Of a DNA stretch of 64,000 nucleotides, positions 48,531 to 56,416 are shown one piece after another. The stretch lies in assembly GCF_000805385.1 (NCBI RefSeq), contig NZ_JTJW01000010.1:558001-622000 (forward strand). Direction: 5' to 3'. The position numbers and the translations under genes are program-made. Position 1 is the stretch's first letter. Each line of letters begins with the position of its first letter. The stretch is from Mycolicibacterium setense. Lineage in GTDB: Bacteria; Actinomycetota; Actinomycetes; Mycobacteriales; Mycobacteriaceae. Under the pieces are notes generated by a model that saw only the letters and a list, made by a program, of their open reading frames with translations, was not told where the DNA came from and ran no database searches.

Positions 48531-48553
48531 TTGAAAACGATAGTCATTTGCAT
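48531..48553. promoter_or_regulatory. Zur box, divergent pacL-ctpC / permease pair
   Basis: TTGAAAACGATAGTCATTTG and three more bases. It lies 22 nt from the pacL start on one side and 22 nt from the permease start on the other, so it could govern either or both directions. Confidence 0.75.
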
Positions 48554-48575
48554 GCCACACAGCTGAGCACCAACC

Positions 48576-49598
48576 ATGGCTGGCATCATGTCCGCCGTGG
48601 CCACAACTTCGGCAGCACTGCGGTGGCGGCCGAGTTCCATGCAGGTTCTCGTGGCCGGGGTCATTGCGCTGGCCCTGGCAGGTACCACGCTGCAATCGTT
48701 TGTCGAGGGCACCCCCGATGTGGCGACGGCGGCCACGGTGTTCTGCGGCGTGTTCGTCCAGGCGTTGCCGTTTCTGGCGCTCGGCGTGGTGATCAGCGGG
48801 CTGATCGCGGTTTTCGTGACGCCCGATCGGCTGACCCGCTGGCTTCCCCGGCGTAGGAGCGCGGCAATCCTGGCCGCCGGCATCGGTGGGGCGGCGCTGC
48901 CCGGTTGCGAATGTGGTTCAGTGCCGGTGGCGCGCAGGCTTTTCGGCGACGACACCCAGGACGGCACGGTGGGTGCGGCGGCGCTGACCTTCATGCTCGC
49001 GGCTCCGGCCATCAATCCCGTCGTGCTGGTGGCCACCGCGGTCGCGTTCCCCGGCCATCCGCAGATGGTGGCCGCCAGGTGTGCGGCATCACTGCTCACT
49101 GCCCTGATCATGGGTGCGCTCTGGGCCCGGTTCGGCAGCCCGGAGTGGATCACCCGGCGCTTGCCGAAGCCGCACCACGGCGAGGGATCACGGTGGGCCG
49201 TCTTCACCGAAGCGGCACGTCACGACTTCCTTTCGGCGGCCTCGTATCTGGTCGTGGGCGCGGCGGCCGCCGCCGCCCTGCACGTGCTGGTTCCGCCCTG
49301 GGTGTACGAGCACCTCGCGGGGCAGATCGTGCTTGGGGTGATCACCATGGCCGCACTGGCGGTGGTGCTGGCGTTGTGTTCGGAAGCGGACGCCTTTGTC
49401 GCGGCCAGCCTGACCATGCTGCCGTTGCTGCCGCGGCTGGTGTTCCTGGTGGTCGGGCCGGCCGTCGACCTCAAGCTGTTCGCGATGCAGGCCGGCATGT
49501 TCGGCCGCGCGTTCGCAGTCCGGTTCGCGCCCACCACCTTCGTGGTCGCCACCCTGGTGGCCACCGGTGTCGGGCTGCTGATCCTGGGGCCACAATGA
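48576..49598 (+). CDS. UPF0718/YraQ-type permease, zinc-box associated
   Basis: 340 residues with about eight to ten membrane helices. The segment LPGCECGSVPVARRLF, with two Cys, and the mirrored ALCSEADAFVAASL in the second half are the conserved pair of signatures of the YraQ/DUF318 permease family. LAAPAINPVVLVATAVAFPG lies between them. Some members transport metals or arsenic compounds, but the substrate is uncertain here. ATG 48576 is 22 nt from the Zur box. It overlaps the next gene by 4 nt (ATGA), a known two-gene arrangement. Confidence 0.85.
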   Translation: MAGIMSAVATTSAALRWRPSSMQVLVAGVIALALAGTTLQSFVEGTPDVATAATVFCGVFVQALPFLALGVVISGLIAVFVTPDRLTRWLPRRRSAAILAAGIGGAALPGCECGSVPVARRLFGDDTQDGTVGAAALTFMLAAPAINPVVLVATAVAFPGHPQMVAARCAASLLTALIMGALWARFGSPEWITRRLPKPHHGEGSRWAVFTEAARHDFLSAASYLVVGAAAAAALHVLVPPWVYEHLAGQIVLGVITMAALAVVLALCSEADAFVAASLTMLPLLPRLVFLVVGPAVDLKLFAMQAGMFGRAFAVRFAPTTFVVATLVATGVGLLILGPQ

Positions 49599-50323
49599 GC
49601 CGCGAAACCGAGAACGCGCTGCTGCTGCTGATCGGGGTCAGCACTACGATCATCACCATCACCGGGGCCTACACCCGCTACGTCAAGCCGGGACTACTGC
49701 CGTACCTGGCCGCTACCGCGGTGTTGCTCATCGTTCTCGCCCTCGCCGCGATCGTGCGCGATATCCGCCACGGCCGCAGCGAATATGAAGACGAGGATGA
49801 CACGCACGGGGCTCACGATCATCCGCACTCCCGCGGCGTCGCGTGGCTGTTGCTCATCCCGATCGCACTGCTGGCCTTCGTCGTACCGCCGGCCATTCGG
49901 CCCGACGCCGCATCGGTGACCGCGGTGTCCACCGATGTGCTGCGCCGTCCGTTTCCGCCCCTGCCCGACGGCACTGCTCCGGAGATCTCCCTGCCCGATG
50001 CACTGATCCGGATGGCTCAGGACTCCGCCGGCACCCTGGACAACCGCACGATCACCATCACCGGGTTCACCATGCGCGAGGGTGACCGCACCGATCTGGC
50101 CCGGGTGGTGATCATCTGTTGCGCGGCCGACGCTCAGCTGGCCCGCATTCACCTCTCCGGGCCGGCGGCGGCTCAGGTAACCGGCTACCCGGACAACACC
50201 TGGATCAAGGTGGTGGGCACAATCCCTGCGGGACAAAGCGATTCGAGCCGGAGCACCATCCCGACGATGGCCGCCCACAGTGTCACCCGCACCGATCCTC
50301 CAGCGCATCCGTACGCCTACTGA
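49595..50323 (+). CDS. TIGR03943/DUF1980-family membrane protein, permease partner
   Basis: 242 residues. Two or three membrane helices at the N-terminus (LLLLIGVSTTIITITGAY, LPYLAATAVLLIVLALAAIV, AWLLLIPIALLAFVVPP) with a His/Asp/Glu-rich loop between them (EDEDDTHGAHDHPH) suited to zinc. The C-terminal half is an OB-like beta domain with TITITGFTMRE, VVIICCAADAQL and TWIKVVGTI, where the Cys pair may bind metal. It forms the standard pair with the upstream permease. I infer that the pair takes part in zinc-starvation physiology. Confidence 0.85.
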   Translation: MSRETENALLLLIGVSTTIITITGAYTRYVKPGLLPYLAATAVLLIVLALAAIVRDIRHGRSEYEDEDDTHGAHDHPHSRGVAWLLLIPIALLAFVVPPAIRPDAASVTAVSTDVLRRPFPPLPDGTAPEISLPDALIRMAQDSAGTLDNRTITITGFTMREGDRTDLARVVIICCAADAQLARIHLSGPAAAQVTGYPDNTWIKVVGTIPAGQSDSSRSTIPTMAAHSVTRTDPPAHPYAY

Positions 50324-50326
50324 GGC

Positions 50327-50986
50327 CTATGCGCGTGGTCGCGTGAGTGCGCAATCACCACAGTTCGATCCGCCGGGCACCCGGTAGTACAGGCAACAGC
50401 TACGCCGACGGAACGTGAGGCCGGTCAGGTCGCCCGTCCCGGCGAGTTCTCCGGTGACCAAGAGGGCTTCGGTGACCGCGACGATATCGTCGTCCAATTC
50501 CGGACGCCGTTGGGCCAAATCGTGCCCGGCTGCCACCAGCGCGGCCGCGGCGTTGCCGTAGAGCAACCGCGGCGCCATCTTGACCCGGAACCCGGCGGCC
50601 AGCGGCTCGAGGTGCTCGGTGATCACCCTTCGGTACAGCTGCTGTGCCAGTGGGCCGTCGACGGGTGCGCCTACCGGGACAGGCAATCGGAGATCGGTAC
50701 GGGAGGTATGACGCTGGAGGTCAGTCAGATCGGGCAGCACCCCGTATCGCAGCGCACAGGCCAACAGCGGCGACCACAACCGCGAGGCATGACTGAACTG
50801 CACCAGGGATGCACCGATACGCAGATCCGCCGTGTCGTATCGCGCGGCAGTGGCGGCGACGAGGTCAGCGCAGCCCTGGTCATAGCAGTGTCGTACCGGA
50901 ATCCAGTCGGCCGGATCGTCACCGACGGTCAGAGCGAAGAAGCCCCCGTACGAAGCGATTTCGCGGAGTTGGTCGCCGATGTTCAC
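50327..50986 (-). CDS. FhuF-like (2Fe-2S) reductase-type protein
   Basis: 219 residues. The C-terminal motif CC-x10-C-x2-C (Cys197, Cys198, Cys209, Cys212 in SCCLYYRVPGGSNCGDC) is that of the FhuF family of siderophore-iron reductases, whose [2Fe-2S] cluster uses this unusual spacing. The N-terminal part is helical (SLVQFSHASRLWSPLLACAL, LYGNAAAALVAAG). It is the last gene of a riboswitch-controlled B12 transport operon, so it may reduce cobalamin after import rather than iron. It overlaps the ATPase gene by 4 nt. Confidence 0.85.
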   Translation of the reverse strand: MNIGDQLREIASYGGFFALTVGDDPADWIPVRHCYDQGCADLVAATAARYDTADLRIGASLVQFSHASRLWSPLLACALRYGVLPDLTDLQRHTSRTDLRLPVPVGAPVDGPLAQQLYRRVITEHLEPLAAGFRVKMAPRLLYGNAAAALVAAGHDLAQRRPELDDDIVAVTEALLVTGELAGTGDLTGLTFRRRSCCLYYRVPGGSNCGDCALTRPRA

Positions 50987-51768
50987 GGCCTGACCCCGAC
51001 CTTGGGTGGCACTGTGATCTGAGGCCTGCCGGTATCGGCGTCCGGAGTGATCCGTGCGGTGACCCCATACACGTCGGACAGCAACCCCTCGGTGAGGACG
51101 TCGGCCGGCGCGCCAAGGGCCACCAGCCGTCCACCGTCGAGCACACAGATCCGATCACAGTAAGCCCCAGCCAGATTCAGGTCGTGCAGCGCGGCGACCA
51201 CCGTCGCACCGGTCTCCCGCAGCAGCTGCAGGGCCTCGTGTTGATGGCGCAGATCGAGGTGGTTGGTGGGTTCGTCGAGCACGATCACGTCGGTGCGCTG
51301 CGCCAGCGCCCGGGCGATCAGCACACGTTGTTTCTGCCCTCCCGACAACCGGCCGTAACCGACCCCGCTCAGTGCCGCGATGTCCAGCGCCGACAATGCC
51401 GCACCGATGATCTCGCGGTCCTCCGCGTTGTCGGCCTCGAAGGATCGCTTGTACGGGGTGCGTCCCATCGCCACCATGTCGAATACCGTCAGCTCGAAAT
51501 CGCCTATGGTTTCCTGCAATACCGCCGCGACCCGGCGTGCGGCCTGCTTACCCGGCAGCTTCCACACATCGGCACCGTCGACCAGCACCCGCCCGGCACT
51601 CGGCCGCTGCGCCCGATACAACGTGCGCAGCAGAGTGGTCTTGCCCGCCCCATTCGGACCCACGACGGCCAGCACCTCCCCCGGCGCCACCGACACCGAG
51701 ACGTCGGCGACCAACGGTGTACCGCGCACCGAAACCGAGACCGCCTCGAATGACACTGCCGCTGTCAC
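50983..51768 (-). CDS. BtuD-like cobalamin/siderophore ABC ATPase
   Basis: About 261 residues from GTG 51768. Walker A GPNGAGKTT, Q-loop AVLQETIGDFELTV, signature LSGGQKQRV, Walker B VIVLDEPTNHLDLRHQ and H-loop ALHDLNLA. The EPTNHLD...H form is the FepC/BtuD subfamily of iron-siderophore and B12 importers. The upstream cobalamin riboswitch favours cobalamin as substrate. The start overlaps the permease stop (GTGA). Confidence 0.9.
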   Translation of the reverse strand: MTAAVSFEAVSVSVRGTPLVADVSVSVAPGEVLAVVGPNGAGKTTLLRTLYRAQRPSAGRVLVDGADVWKLPGKQAARRVAAVLQETIGDFELTVFDMVAMGRTPYKRSFEADNAEDREIIGAALSALDIAALSGVGYGRLSGGQKQRVLIARALAQRTDVIVLDEPTNHLDLRHQHEALQLLRETGATVVAALHDLNLAGAYCDRICVLDGGRLVALGAPADVLTEGLLSDVYGVTARITPDADTGRPQITVPPKVGVRP

Positions 51769-52781
51769 GTCACGACCTTTCGCCGCATGAGCCACAGGAA
51801 GAACGGTCCTCCGACGAGCGCGGTCAGAATCCCCACCGGCAGTTCCTCCGGCGCGGCCACCGTCCGGGCCACGATGTCGCACAACACCAAAAACGCCGCA
51901 CCCAACAAGGCGGCAGCGGGCAGGGCCCGGCGATGATCTGCACCGACCAGCAGGCGCACCACGTGCGGCATGATCAGCCCGACGAACCCGATGGTGCCGC
52001 TGACCGCGACCATCGCACCGACCATGAGTGCCACGACGACGAACATTCCGGCGCGGAACCGGTGTACGTCCAGTCCGAGTGACGCAGCCGCTTCTTCGCC
52101 GGTGTAGAGCAAGTTCAGCGGCCGGGTGAAGGCCAGCAGCACCACCACGCCGAGCAACACCGCCGCCGCGGGCACCCACACCATCCCCCAGGTGGCACCA
52201 CCGAGACCGCCGAGCATCCACCGCACGGCCGCCTGCGTCTTGTGCGGATCGTCGGAGGTGACGACCAGCAGGCTGGCCACCGCGGACAACACTTCAGCCA
52301 CCGCCACGCCGGCCAGGATCAACCGCACCGTGGTCATCCTGCCGCCCGAGCGGGCCAGGAAATACACCGCGACGAGTGCGAGGAAGGCTCCGAGAAAGGC
52401 CGCCAGCGGCACGGTGAACATCTGCAAGGCGCCCGCGCCGAACACCAGAATCACCACGGCGCCGACGGATGCCCCCGAGGAGACCCCGAGCAGCATGGGA
52501 TCGGCGAGCGGATTGCGCACCACCGCCTGCAGCGCCATCCCGCAGGCCGCCAGGCCGGCCCCGACCACCGCGCCCAGCACGACCCGGGGCAGCCGGGCAT
52601 CGATCACGATGGATTCCCTTACCGCGGGCCAACTCTGCTCGATCAGGCCTGGATGCATCGCGTGCACCACGATGGCCCACACCTGCCCAGGCGGAATGGA
52701 CACCGAACCGATCGCCACTCCGGCGGTCATCGCCATCAGCAGCAGCCCGGCCAGCGCCGCGAGGGTGAACCGGTAGGACAT
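51765..52781 (-). CDS. BtuC-like FecCD-family permease
   Basis: About 338 residues, nine to ten membrane helices. The conserved RLPRVVLGAVVGAGLAACGMALQ (cited as LPRVVLGAVVGAGLAA), NPLADPMLLGVSSGAS and GFVGLIMPHVVRLLVGADHR are FecCD hallmarks; the last is the coupling loop for the ATPase. The start ATG 52781 shares one base with the substrate-binding protein stop (TGATG). It transports cobalamin or a siderophore complex. Confidence 0.92.
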   Translation of the reverse strand: MSYRFTLAALAGLLLMAMTAGVAIGSVSIPPGQVWAIVVHAMHPGLIEQSWPAVRESIVIDARLPRVVLGAVVGAGLAACGMALQAVVRNPLADPMLLGVSSGASVGAVVILVFGAGALQMFTVPLAAFLGAFLALVAVYFLARSGGRMTTVRLILAGVAVAEVLSAVASLLVVTSDDPHKTQAAVRWMLGGLGGATWGMVWVPAAAVLLGVVVLLAFTRPLNLLYTGEEAAASLGLDVHRFRAGMFVVVALMVGAMVAVSGTIGFVGLIMPHVVRLLVGADHRRALPAAALLGAAFLVLCDIVARTVAAPEELPVGILTALVGGPFFLWLMRRKVVT

Positions 52782-53752
52782 CACACAAACCGGTCGGGGT
52801 GCAGCTGCCGGGCCAGGGCATCCACTGCCCGGCCCACCCGTACCCCGACCACCACCGAGGACAACGGGAGCACCGCGAACCGTTGCTGCTCGATCGCCGG
52901 AACATGCTGCAGCAGCGGATGTTCGGTCAGGAAGCGCTTCTTGTCGGCGACCGGCTGGTCTCCGTAGTCGTAGATCAGGATGACCTCGGGCGCACGTTCG
53001 GCGAATTGTTCGAAGGACACGTCGCCCCACACCTTCGGGACGTCGGCGAACACGTTGACGCCACCGGCAGCCTCGATCATCCGGTTGCCGATGCCCTTGC
53101 CGCCAGAGGTGAACACCGTCGCCTCACCGCTGTCGTACACCGCGACCCGCATCGGCCGCGCCCCGCGCACCTTCGCCTCGGACTGTGCCAACTCGCGATG
53201 CAGCTTCTCGATCTGCGCGCCGGCCCGATCGCTGATTCCGAAAATCGTTCCGAGATTTCGCAGTTCGTCGTCAACAGTGGACATGGTGACGGGCTCGGAC
53301 CGGCAATCTTCGATGTTGAGATAGGTGTGCACCCCGGCGCCGGTCAGGCGTTCCCTGCCGCGGCCCTCCTTTTCGTCGAACGCGCTTTCCCAACCGCCGT
53401 ACACGAAATCGGGTTCGACGGCCAGCAGAGACTCGTAGGAGGGGTACTCGTCGGCCAGCACCGGAACCCTGTCGTAGGCGGCCTGGTATTCGGGCAGGAT
53501 CCGGTCGTCGAGGTAGGACGTGCCGACCATGGAGTCCTGCAGGCCCAGCGCGAGCAGCGTCTCGATCGCGTGTTGATTGAGCGCGACGGCACGCGTCGGC
53601 GGCCGGTCGTAGGTGGTGCTGACGCCGCAATTGTCCACGGTCACCGGAAATCCCGGCGGGGCGTTACCCGCGGCCTGGGGGGCCTGCGTCGTGCCGCACC
53701 CCGATACCAGTAATGCCGACACCAACGCGGCGACCAAACGACGAGTAGCCAT
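52781..53752 (-). CDS. BtuF-like cobalamin/siderophore-binding lipoprotein
   Basis: About 323 residues from ATG 53752; ATG 53764 is also possible. Lipobox VSALLVSGCGTT (Cys about 18). Fold type III binding protein features are RAVALNQHAIETLLALGLQDSMVGTS (cited as NQHAIETLLALGLQ), EYPSYESLLAVEPDFVYGG, and VILIYDYGDQP. The upstream cobalamin riboswitch (53801-53909) in the 5' leader indicates a B12-type ligand. It is the first gene of btuF-btuC-btuD-fhuF-like. Confidence 0.88.
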   Translation of the reverse strand: MATRRLVAALVSALLVSGCGTTQAPQAAGNAPPGFPVTVDNCGVSTTYDRPPTRAVALNQHAIETLLALGLQDSMVGTSYLDDRILPEYQAAYDRVPVLADEYPSYESLLAVEPDFVYGGWESAFDEKEGRGRERLTGAGVHTYLNIEDCRSEPVTMSTVDDELRNLGTIFGISDRAGAQIEKLHRELAQSEAKVRGARPMRVAVYDSGEATVFTSGGKGIGNRMIEAAGGVNVFADVPKVWGDVSFEQFAERAPEVILIYDYGDQPVADKKRFLTEHPLLQHVPAIEQQRFAVLPLSSVVVGVRVGRAVDALARQLHPDRFV

Positions 53753-53800
53753 GGGCGTACCCATCCTCTCCGGGGAGATCCGCCCCAGTACGTGCGAGGT

Positions 53801-53909
53801 GGCGACTGCGGTGCGTATCTGGCTCTCGACGGTCGGAAGATGCCGACCCATCGATCACAGTGGCGGGACCGCGCCGGATTCACACCGGCTTCCACGATCC
53901 GCAGTCGCC
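53801..53909 (-). ncRNA. cobalamin riboswitch in the btuF leader
   Basis: On the minus strand the leader contains the B12 core elements GCCGGTGTGAATCCGGCGC, GGTCCCGCCACTGTGA and the B12-box-like AGAGCCAGATACGCACCGC. The flanks GGCGACTGCGG and CCGCAGTCGCC are perfectly complementary (11 bp), forming the closing helix P1. The 3' arm lies about 50 nt from the btuF start, so cobalamin would switch off translation or transcription of the importer. Confidence 0.9.
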
Positions 53910-53929
53910 CTATCGCCGTCGATGGTAAA

Positions 53930-54193
53930 TCAAGCCGGGCCGACGAAGGGCAGCAGCGCCATCTCCCTGGCGTTCTTGATCGCCGTGGCGACCTGACGCT
54001 GCTGCTGTGGGGTGAGCCCGGTGACGCGCCGGGACCGGATCTTGCCCCGCTCGCTGATGAAGGTGCGCAGCAGGTGGACGTCCTTGTAGTCGACGTCGGT
54101 CACCCCGAGCGCAGTCAGCTGGTTGCGCCTGGGTTTCTTCAGGTCTTTTTCCAGAGGCCGTTTCTTGGTGTTCAGGGGAGTCTTCTTGGCCAT
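53930..54193 (-). CDS. rpsR: alternative (zinc-free) 30S ribosomal protein S18
   Basis: 87 residues, MAKKTPLN at the start and the S18 core YKDVHLLRTFISERGKIRSRRVTGL (cited as LLRTFISERGKIRSRR), then LTPQQQRQVATAIKNAREMALLPF. No Cys is present, so it is the C-minus form made when zinc is short. ATG 54193 shares a base with the rpsN stop; a GTG at 54196 is possible. It is the last gene of rpmB-rpmG-rpsN-rpsR under the Zur box. Confidence 0.95.
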   Translation of the reverse strand: MAKKTPLNTKKRPLEKDLKKPRRNQLTALGVTDVDYKDVHLLRTFISERGKIRSRRVTGLTPQQQRQVATAIKNAREMALLPFVGPA

Positions 54194-54498
54194 CACCAGC
54201 TCGACTTCCGTACGCCCGGCAGTTCACCGCGGTGCGCCAGTTCGCGCACTCGGACCCGCGACAACCCGAACTTGCGCAGGTGCCCGCGCGGGCGGCCGTC
54301 GACCGCGTCGCGATTGCGCAGCCGCACCGGGCTCGAATCACGGGGCAGGCGTTGCAGCGCCGTGACCGCCGCGGCCCGCTGCTCCCGCGAGGTCGCCGGA
54401 TTCCGGATGGCCTCCTTGAGCTCGGCCCGACGTTCGGCGTAGCGCTCCACGAGTTTCCGGCGCTGCTCGTTCTTGACGATCTTGGATCGCTTGGCCAT
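54193..54498 (-). CDS. rpsN: alternative (zinc-free) 30S ribosomal protein S14
   Basis: 101 residues. The long S14 form without the zinc-binding CxxC motifs: it contains no Cys. Core DGRPRGHLRKFGLSRVRVRELAHRGELPGVRKSSW, cited in part as GHLRKFGLSRVRVREL. It replaces the zinc-containing S14 during starvation. It overlaps rpmG and rpsR by 1 nt each. Confidence 0.95.
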   Translation of the reverse strand: MAKRSKIVKNEQRRKLVERYAERRAELKEAIRNPATSREQRAAAVTALQRLPRDSSPVRLRNRDAVDGRPRGHLRKFGLSRVRVRELAHRGELPGVRKSSW

Positions 54499-54662
54499 CA
54501 GCGCTCCTCACGAAAGTCGACGTGACGACGGACGACCGGGTCGTACTTGCGCAGCACGATCCGGTCCGGGTCGTTGCGGCGGTTCTTGCGGGTGACGTAG
54601 GTGTAGCCCGTCCCGGCGGTCGATTTGAGCTTCACGATCGGCCGAATATCGGTGCTGGCCAT
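54498..54662 (-). CDS. rpmG: alternative (zinc-free) 50S ribosomal protein L33
   Basis: 54 residues, too short for most ORF filters. MASTDIRPIVKLKSTAGTGY, then TYVTRKNRRNDPDRIVLRKYDP and the end VDFREER. It has no Cys, so it lacks the zinc ribbon of the usual L33. It fits exactly between rpsN and rpmB with 1-nt overlaps. Confidence 0.95.
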   Translation of the reverse strand: MASTDIRPIVKLKSTAGTGYTYVTRKNRRNDPDRIVLRKYDPVVRRHVDFREER

Positions 54663-54898
54663 CAGATCTTCTCCCCTTGGCTGCGCAGGCGGGCCACGAC
54701 GGCCTCGATGCCGTCACGGTCGATCACTTTGATTCCCTTGGCGCTGACCCGAAGTCGGATGCGGCGTCCTTCAGTGGGCAGGTAGTAGGTCTTGGTCTGG
54801 ATGTTGGGGTTCCAGCGGCGGCGACTGCGCTTGTGCGAGTGCGACACCGTGTTGCCGAACCCGGGCGAGCGCCCGGTGACTTGGCAGTGGGCAGACAT
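54662..54898 (-). CDS. rpmB: alternative 50S ribosomal protein L28 (C-minus type)
   Basis: 78 residues. MSAHCQVTGRSPGFGNTVSH at the start, NPNIQTKTYYLP and LRVSAKGIKVIDRDGIEAVV follow. One Cys remains near the N-terminus, but the second zinc-ligand pair is absent, so it is the starvation form. It is the first gene of the minus-strand ribosomal operon, about 30 nt from the Zur box at 54928-54950. Confidence 0.94.
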   Translation of the reverse strand: MSAHCQVTGRSPGFGNTVSHSHKRSRRRWNPNIQTKTYYLPTEGRRIRLRVSAKGIKVIDRDGIEAVVARLRSQGEKI

Positions 54899-54927
54899 CG
54901 GTCTCCTTCGGATGGGATAGCCTCACG

Positions 54928-54950
54928 ATAATGATAATCGTTTTCAACAA
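54928..54950. promoter_or_regulatory. Zur box, divergent ribosomal-protein operon / MRF operon
   Basis: ATAATGATAATCGTTTTCAA and three more bases, with the inverted TTGAAAACGATTATCATTAT pattern. It sits between rpmB (minus) and mrf (plus) and matches the established mycobacterial Zur motif. It would derepress both operons under zinc starvation. Confidence 0.9.
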
Positions 54951-54970
54951 CAAACGTGCTGGGAGGTGCG

Positions 54971-56149
54971 GTGCGAACCCCTGTGGTGCTGATCGCCGGT
55001 CAAGGTGACAGCGACGGCGTAGCAGAAGAACTGGGCCGCAGGCCCGGAACCGTGCTGGTACGCCATGCCTTTGACGGCCAGGTGGTCGTGCGGACCGTGT
55101 CCGATGGCGGCGGGACATCCGAACTGCCACTCGAGCTGGCCCACGGTTGCGTGTCCTGCACGGTCCGCGACGATCTGCTGATCCTGCTACGGCGTCTGCA
55201 CCGACGCGGCGACGTCGAGCGCATCGTCGTGCAGTTGATGCCCTGGCTGGAGGCCGAGCCGGTGTGCTGGGCCATCAACACCATCCGGGTGCACGTCGGG
55301 CCCGGTTACATCGACGGACCCGCCGCCCGTGACGTCACCATCGACGCGGTGATCGCATGCCTGGACGCGACGGTCTGGCTGCAACAGTCCGTCGGCGACG
55401 AGGAACTCCCCGACGGACGCACCGTCGCCCAGGTGGTCGTCGGTCAGGCCGAGTTCGCCGACATGCTGGTGCTCAACGAGCCCGAGGCCACCACGCTCGC
55501 GGTGCTGCGCCGGCTCGCTCCCCGCGCCCGCATCACCGTGGGCCCCGACCGGGTCGAGCTCGGCCTGGCCCATCTGGAACCGAACAGCCGGCGCGGACGC
55601 ACCGCGACACCGCACGATCCACTGCTGGCCGGCGAACCACCGCTGGAAGCCGATGACGAGGTGATCATCGTCGAATTCGCCGCGCGCAGGCCGTTTCACC
55701 CACTGCGCCTGCACGACGCCGTCGACCTGCTGCTCGACGGCGTGGTGCGCACCCGCGGCCGGGCCTGGCTGGCCAACCGACCGGCCGACGTCATGTGGAT
55801 CGAATCCGCGGGCGGCGGAATGCATTTCAGCAACGCCGGGAAATGGCTGGCAGCAATGGATTCCACCGAGCGCGCCTACACCGACCCTGAGCGCATCGCC
55901 ATGGCCGCGATCGACTGGCACCACCAATTCGGTGATCGCCACGTCTCGCTGACGGTCCTGGTCTGCGGCGCCAGGCCCGGTGAGGTCATCGACGCCCTGC
56001 GCGGCGCGCTGCTCACCGACGACGAGCTGGCGCGGCCCGAGGAATGGGCCGATTACCCCGACCCGTTCGGGGATTGGCACGAAGAACCCTGTCAGCCCGG
56101 AATCGACGAACCGGCTACATCCGCACATCAGGAAGGGGAATCCCAGTGA
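54971..56149 (+). CDS. mrf: MRF, ribosome hibernation factor-recruiting CobW-like protein
   Basis: About 392 residues from GTG 54971, preceded by GGGAGG. A CobW-like GTPase fold with a C-terminal CobW_C domain (FAARRPFHPLRLHDAVDLLL), matching MRF, which in zinc-starved mycobacteria recruits the hibernation factor MPY to C-minus ribosomes. The expected P-loop is degenerate: VVLIAGQGDSDG has no Lys-Ser/Thr, so nucleotide binding may be lost. A GCVSC motif (Cys60, Cys63) remains. It is cotranscribed with L31 (GTGA overlap) and divergent from the other C-minus ribosomal genes. Confidence 0.85.
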   Translation: MRTPVVLIAGQGDSDGVAEELGRRPGTVLVRHAFDGQVVVRTVSDGGGTSELPLELAHGCVSCTVRDDLLILLRRLHRRGDVERIVVQLMPWLEAEPVCWAINTIRVHVGPGYIDGPAARDVTIDAVIACLDATVWLQQSVGDEELPDGRTVAQVVVGQAEFADMLVLNEPEATTLAVLRRLAPRARITVGPDRVELGLAHLEPNSRRGRTATPHDPLLAGEPPLEADDEVIIVEFAARRPFHPLRLHDAVDLLLDGVVRTRGRAWLANRPADVMWIESAGGGMHFSNAGKWLAAMDSTERAYTDPERIAMAAIDWHHQFGDRHVSLTVLVCGARPGEVIDALRGALLTDDELARPEEWADYPDPFGDWHEEPCQPGIDEPATSAHQEGESQ

Positions 56150-56394
56150 AATCCGACATCCACCCCGACTATCACCCCGTGGTGTTCCAGGACGCCTCGA
56201 CCGGCACCCAGTTCCTCACCCGGTCGACGGCAACCAGCGAGCGCACCATCGAGTGGCCCACGCCGGACGGGACCCGGACCTACCCGCTGATCGTCGTCGA
56301 CGTCACCAGCGATTCCCACCCGTTCTGGACCGGCTCGGCACGGCACATCGACTCCGCCGGGCAGGTGGAGAAGTTCCGCCGTCGCTACGGCTGA
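56146..56394 (+). CDS. rpmE: alternative (type B, zinc-free) 50S ribosomal protein L31
   Basis: 82 residues, MKSDIHPDYHPVVFQDASTG at the start, FLTRST, ERTIEWPDG-like segment, DVTSDSHPFWTGSARH and FRRRYG at the end. It has no Cys and so is the type B, zinc-independent L31. GTG 56146 overlaps the mrf stop. It is expected to be made under zinc starvation. Confidence 0.95.
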   Translation: MKSDIHPDYHPVVFQDASTGTQFLTRSTATSERTIEWPTPDGTRTYPLIVVDVTSDSHPFWTGSARHIDSAGQVEKFRRRYG

Positions 56395-56416
56395 CCGCCA
56401 GCTCTAGGGTGGGCCC

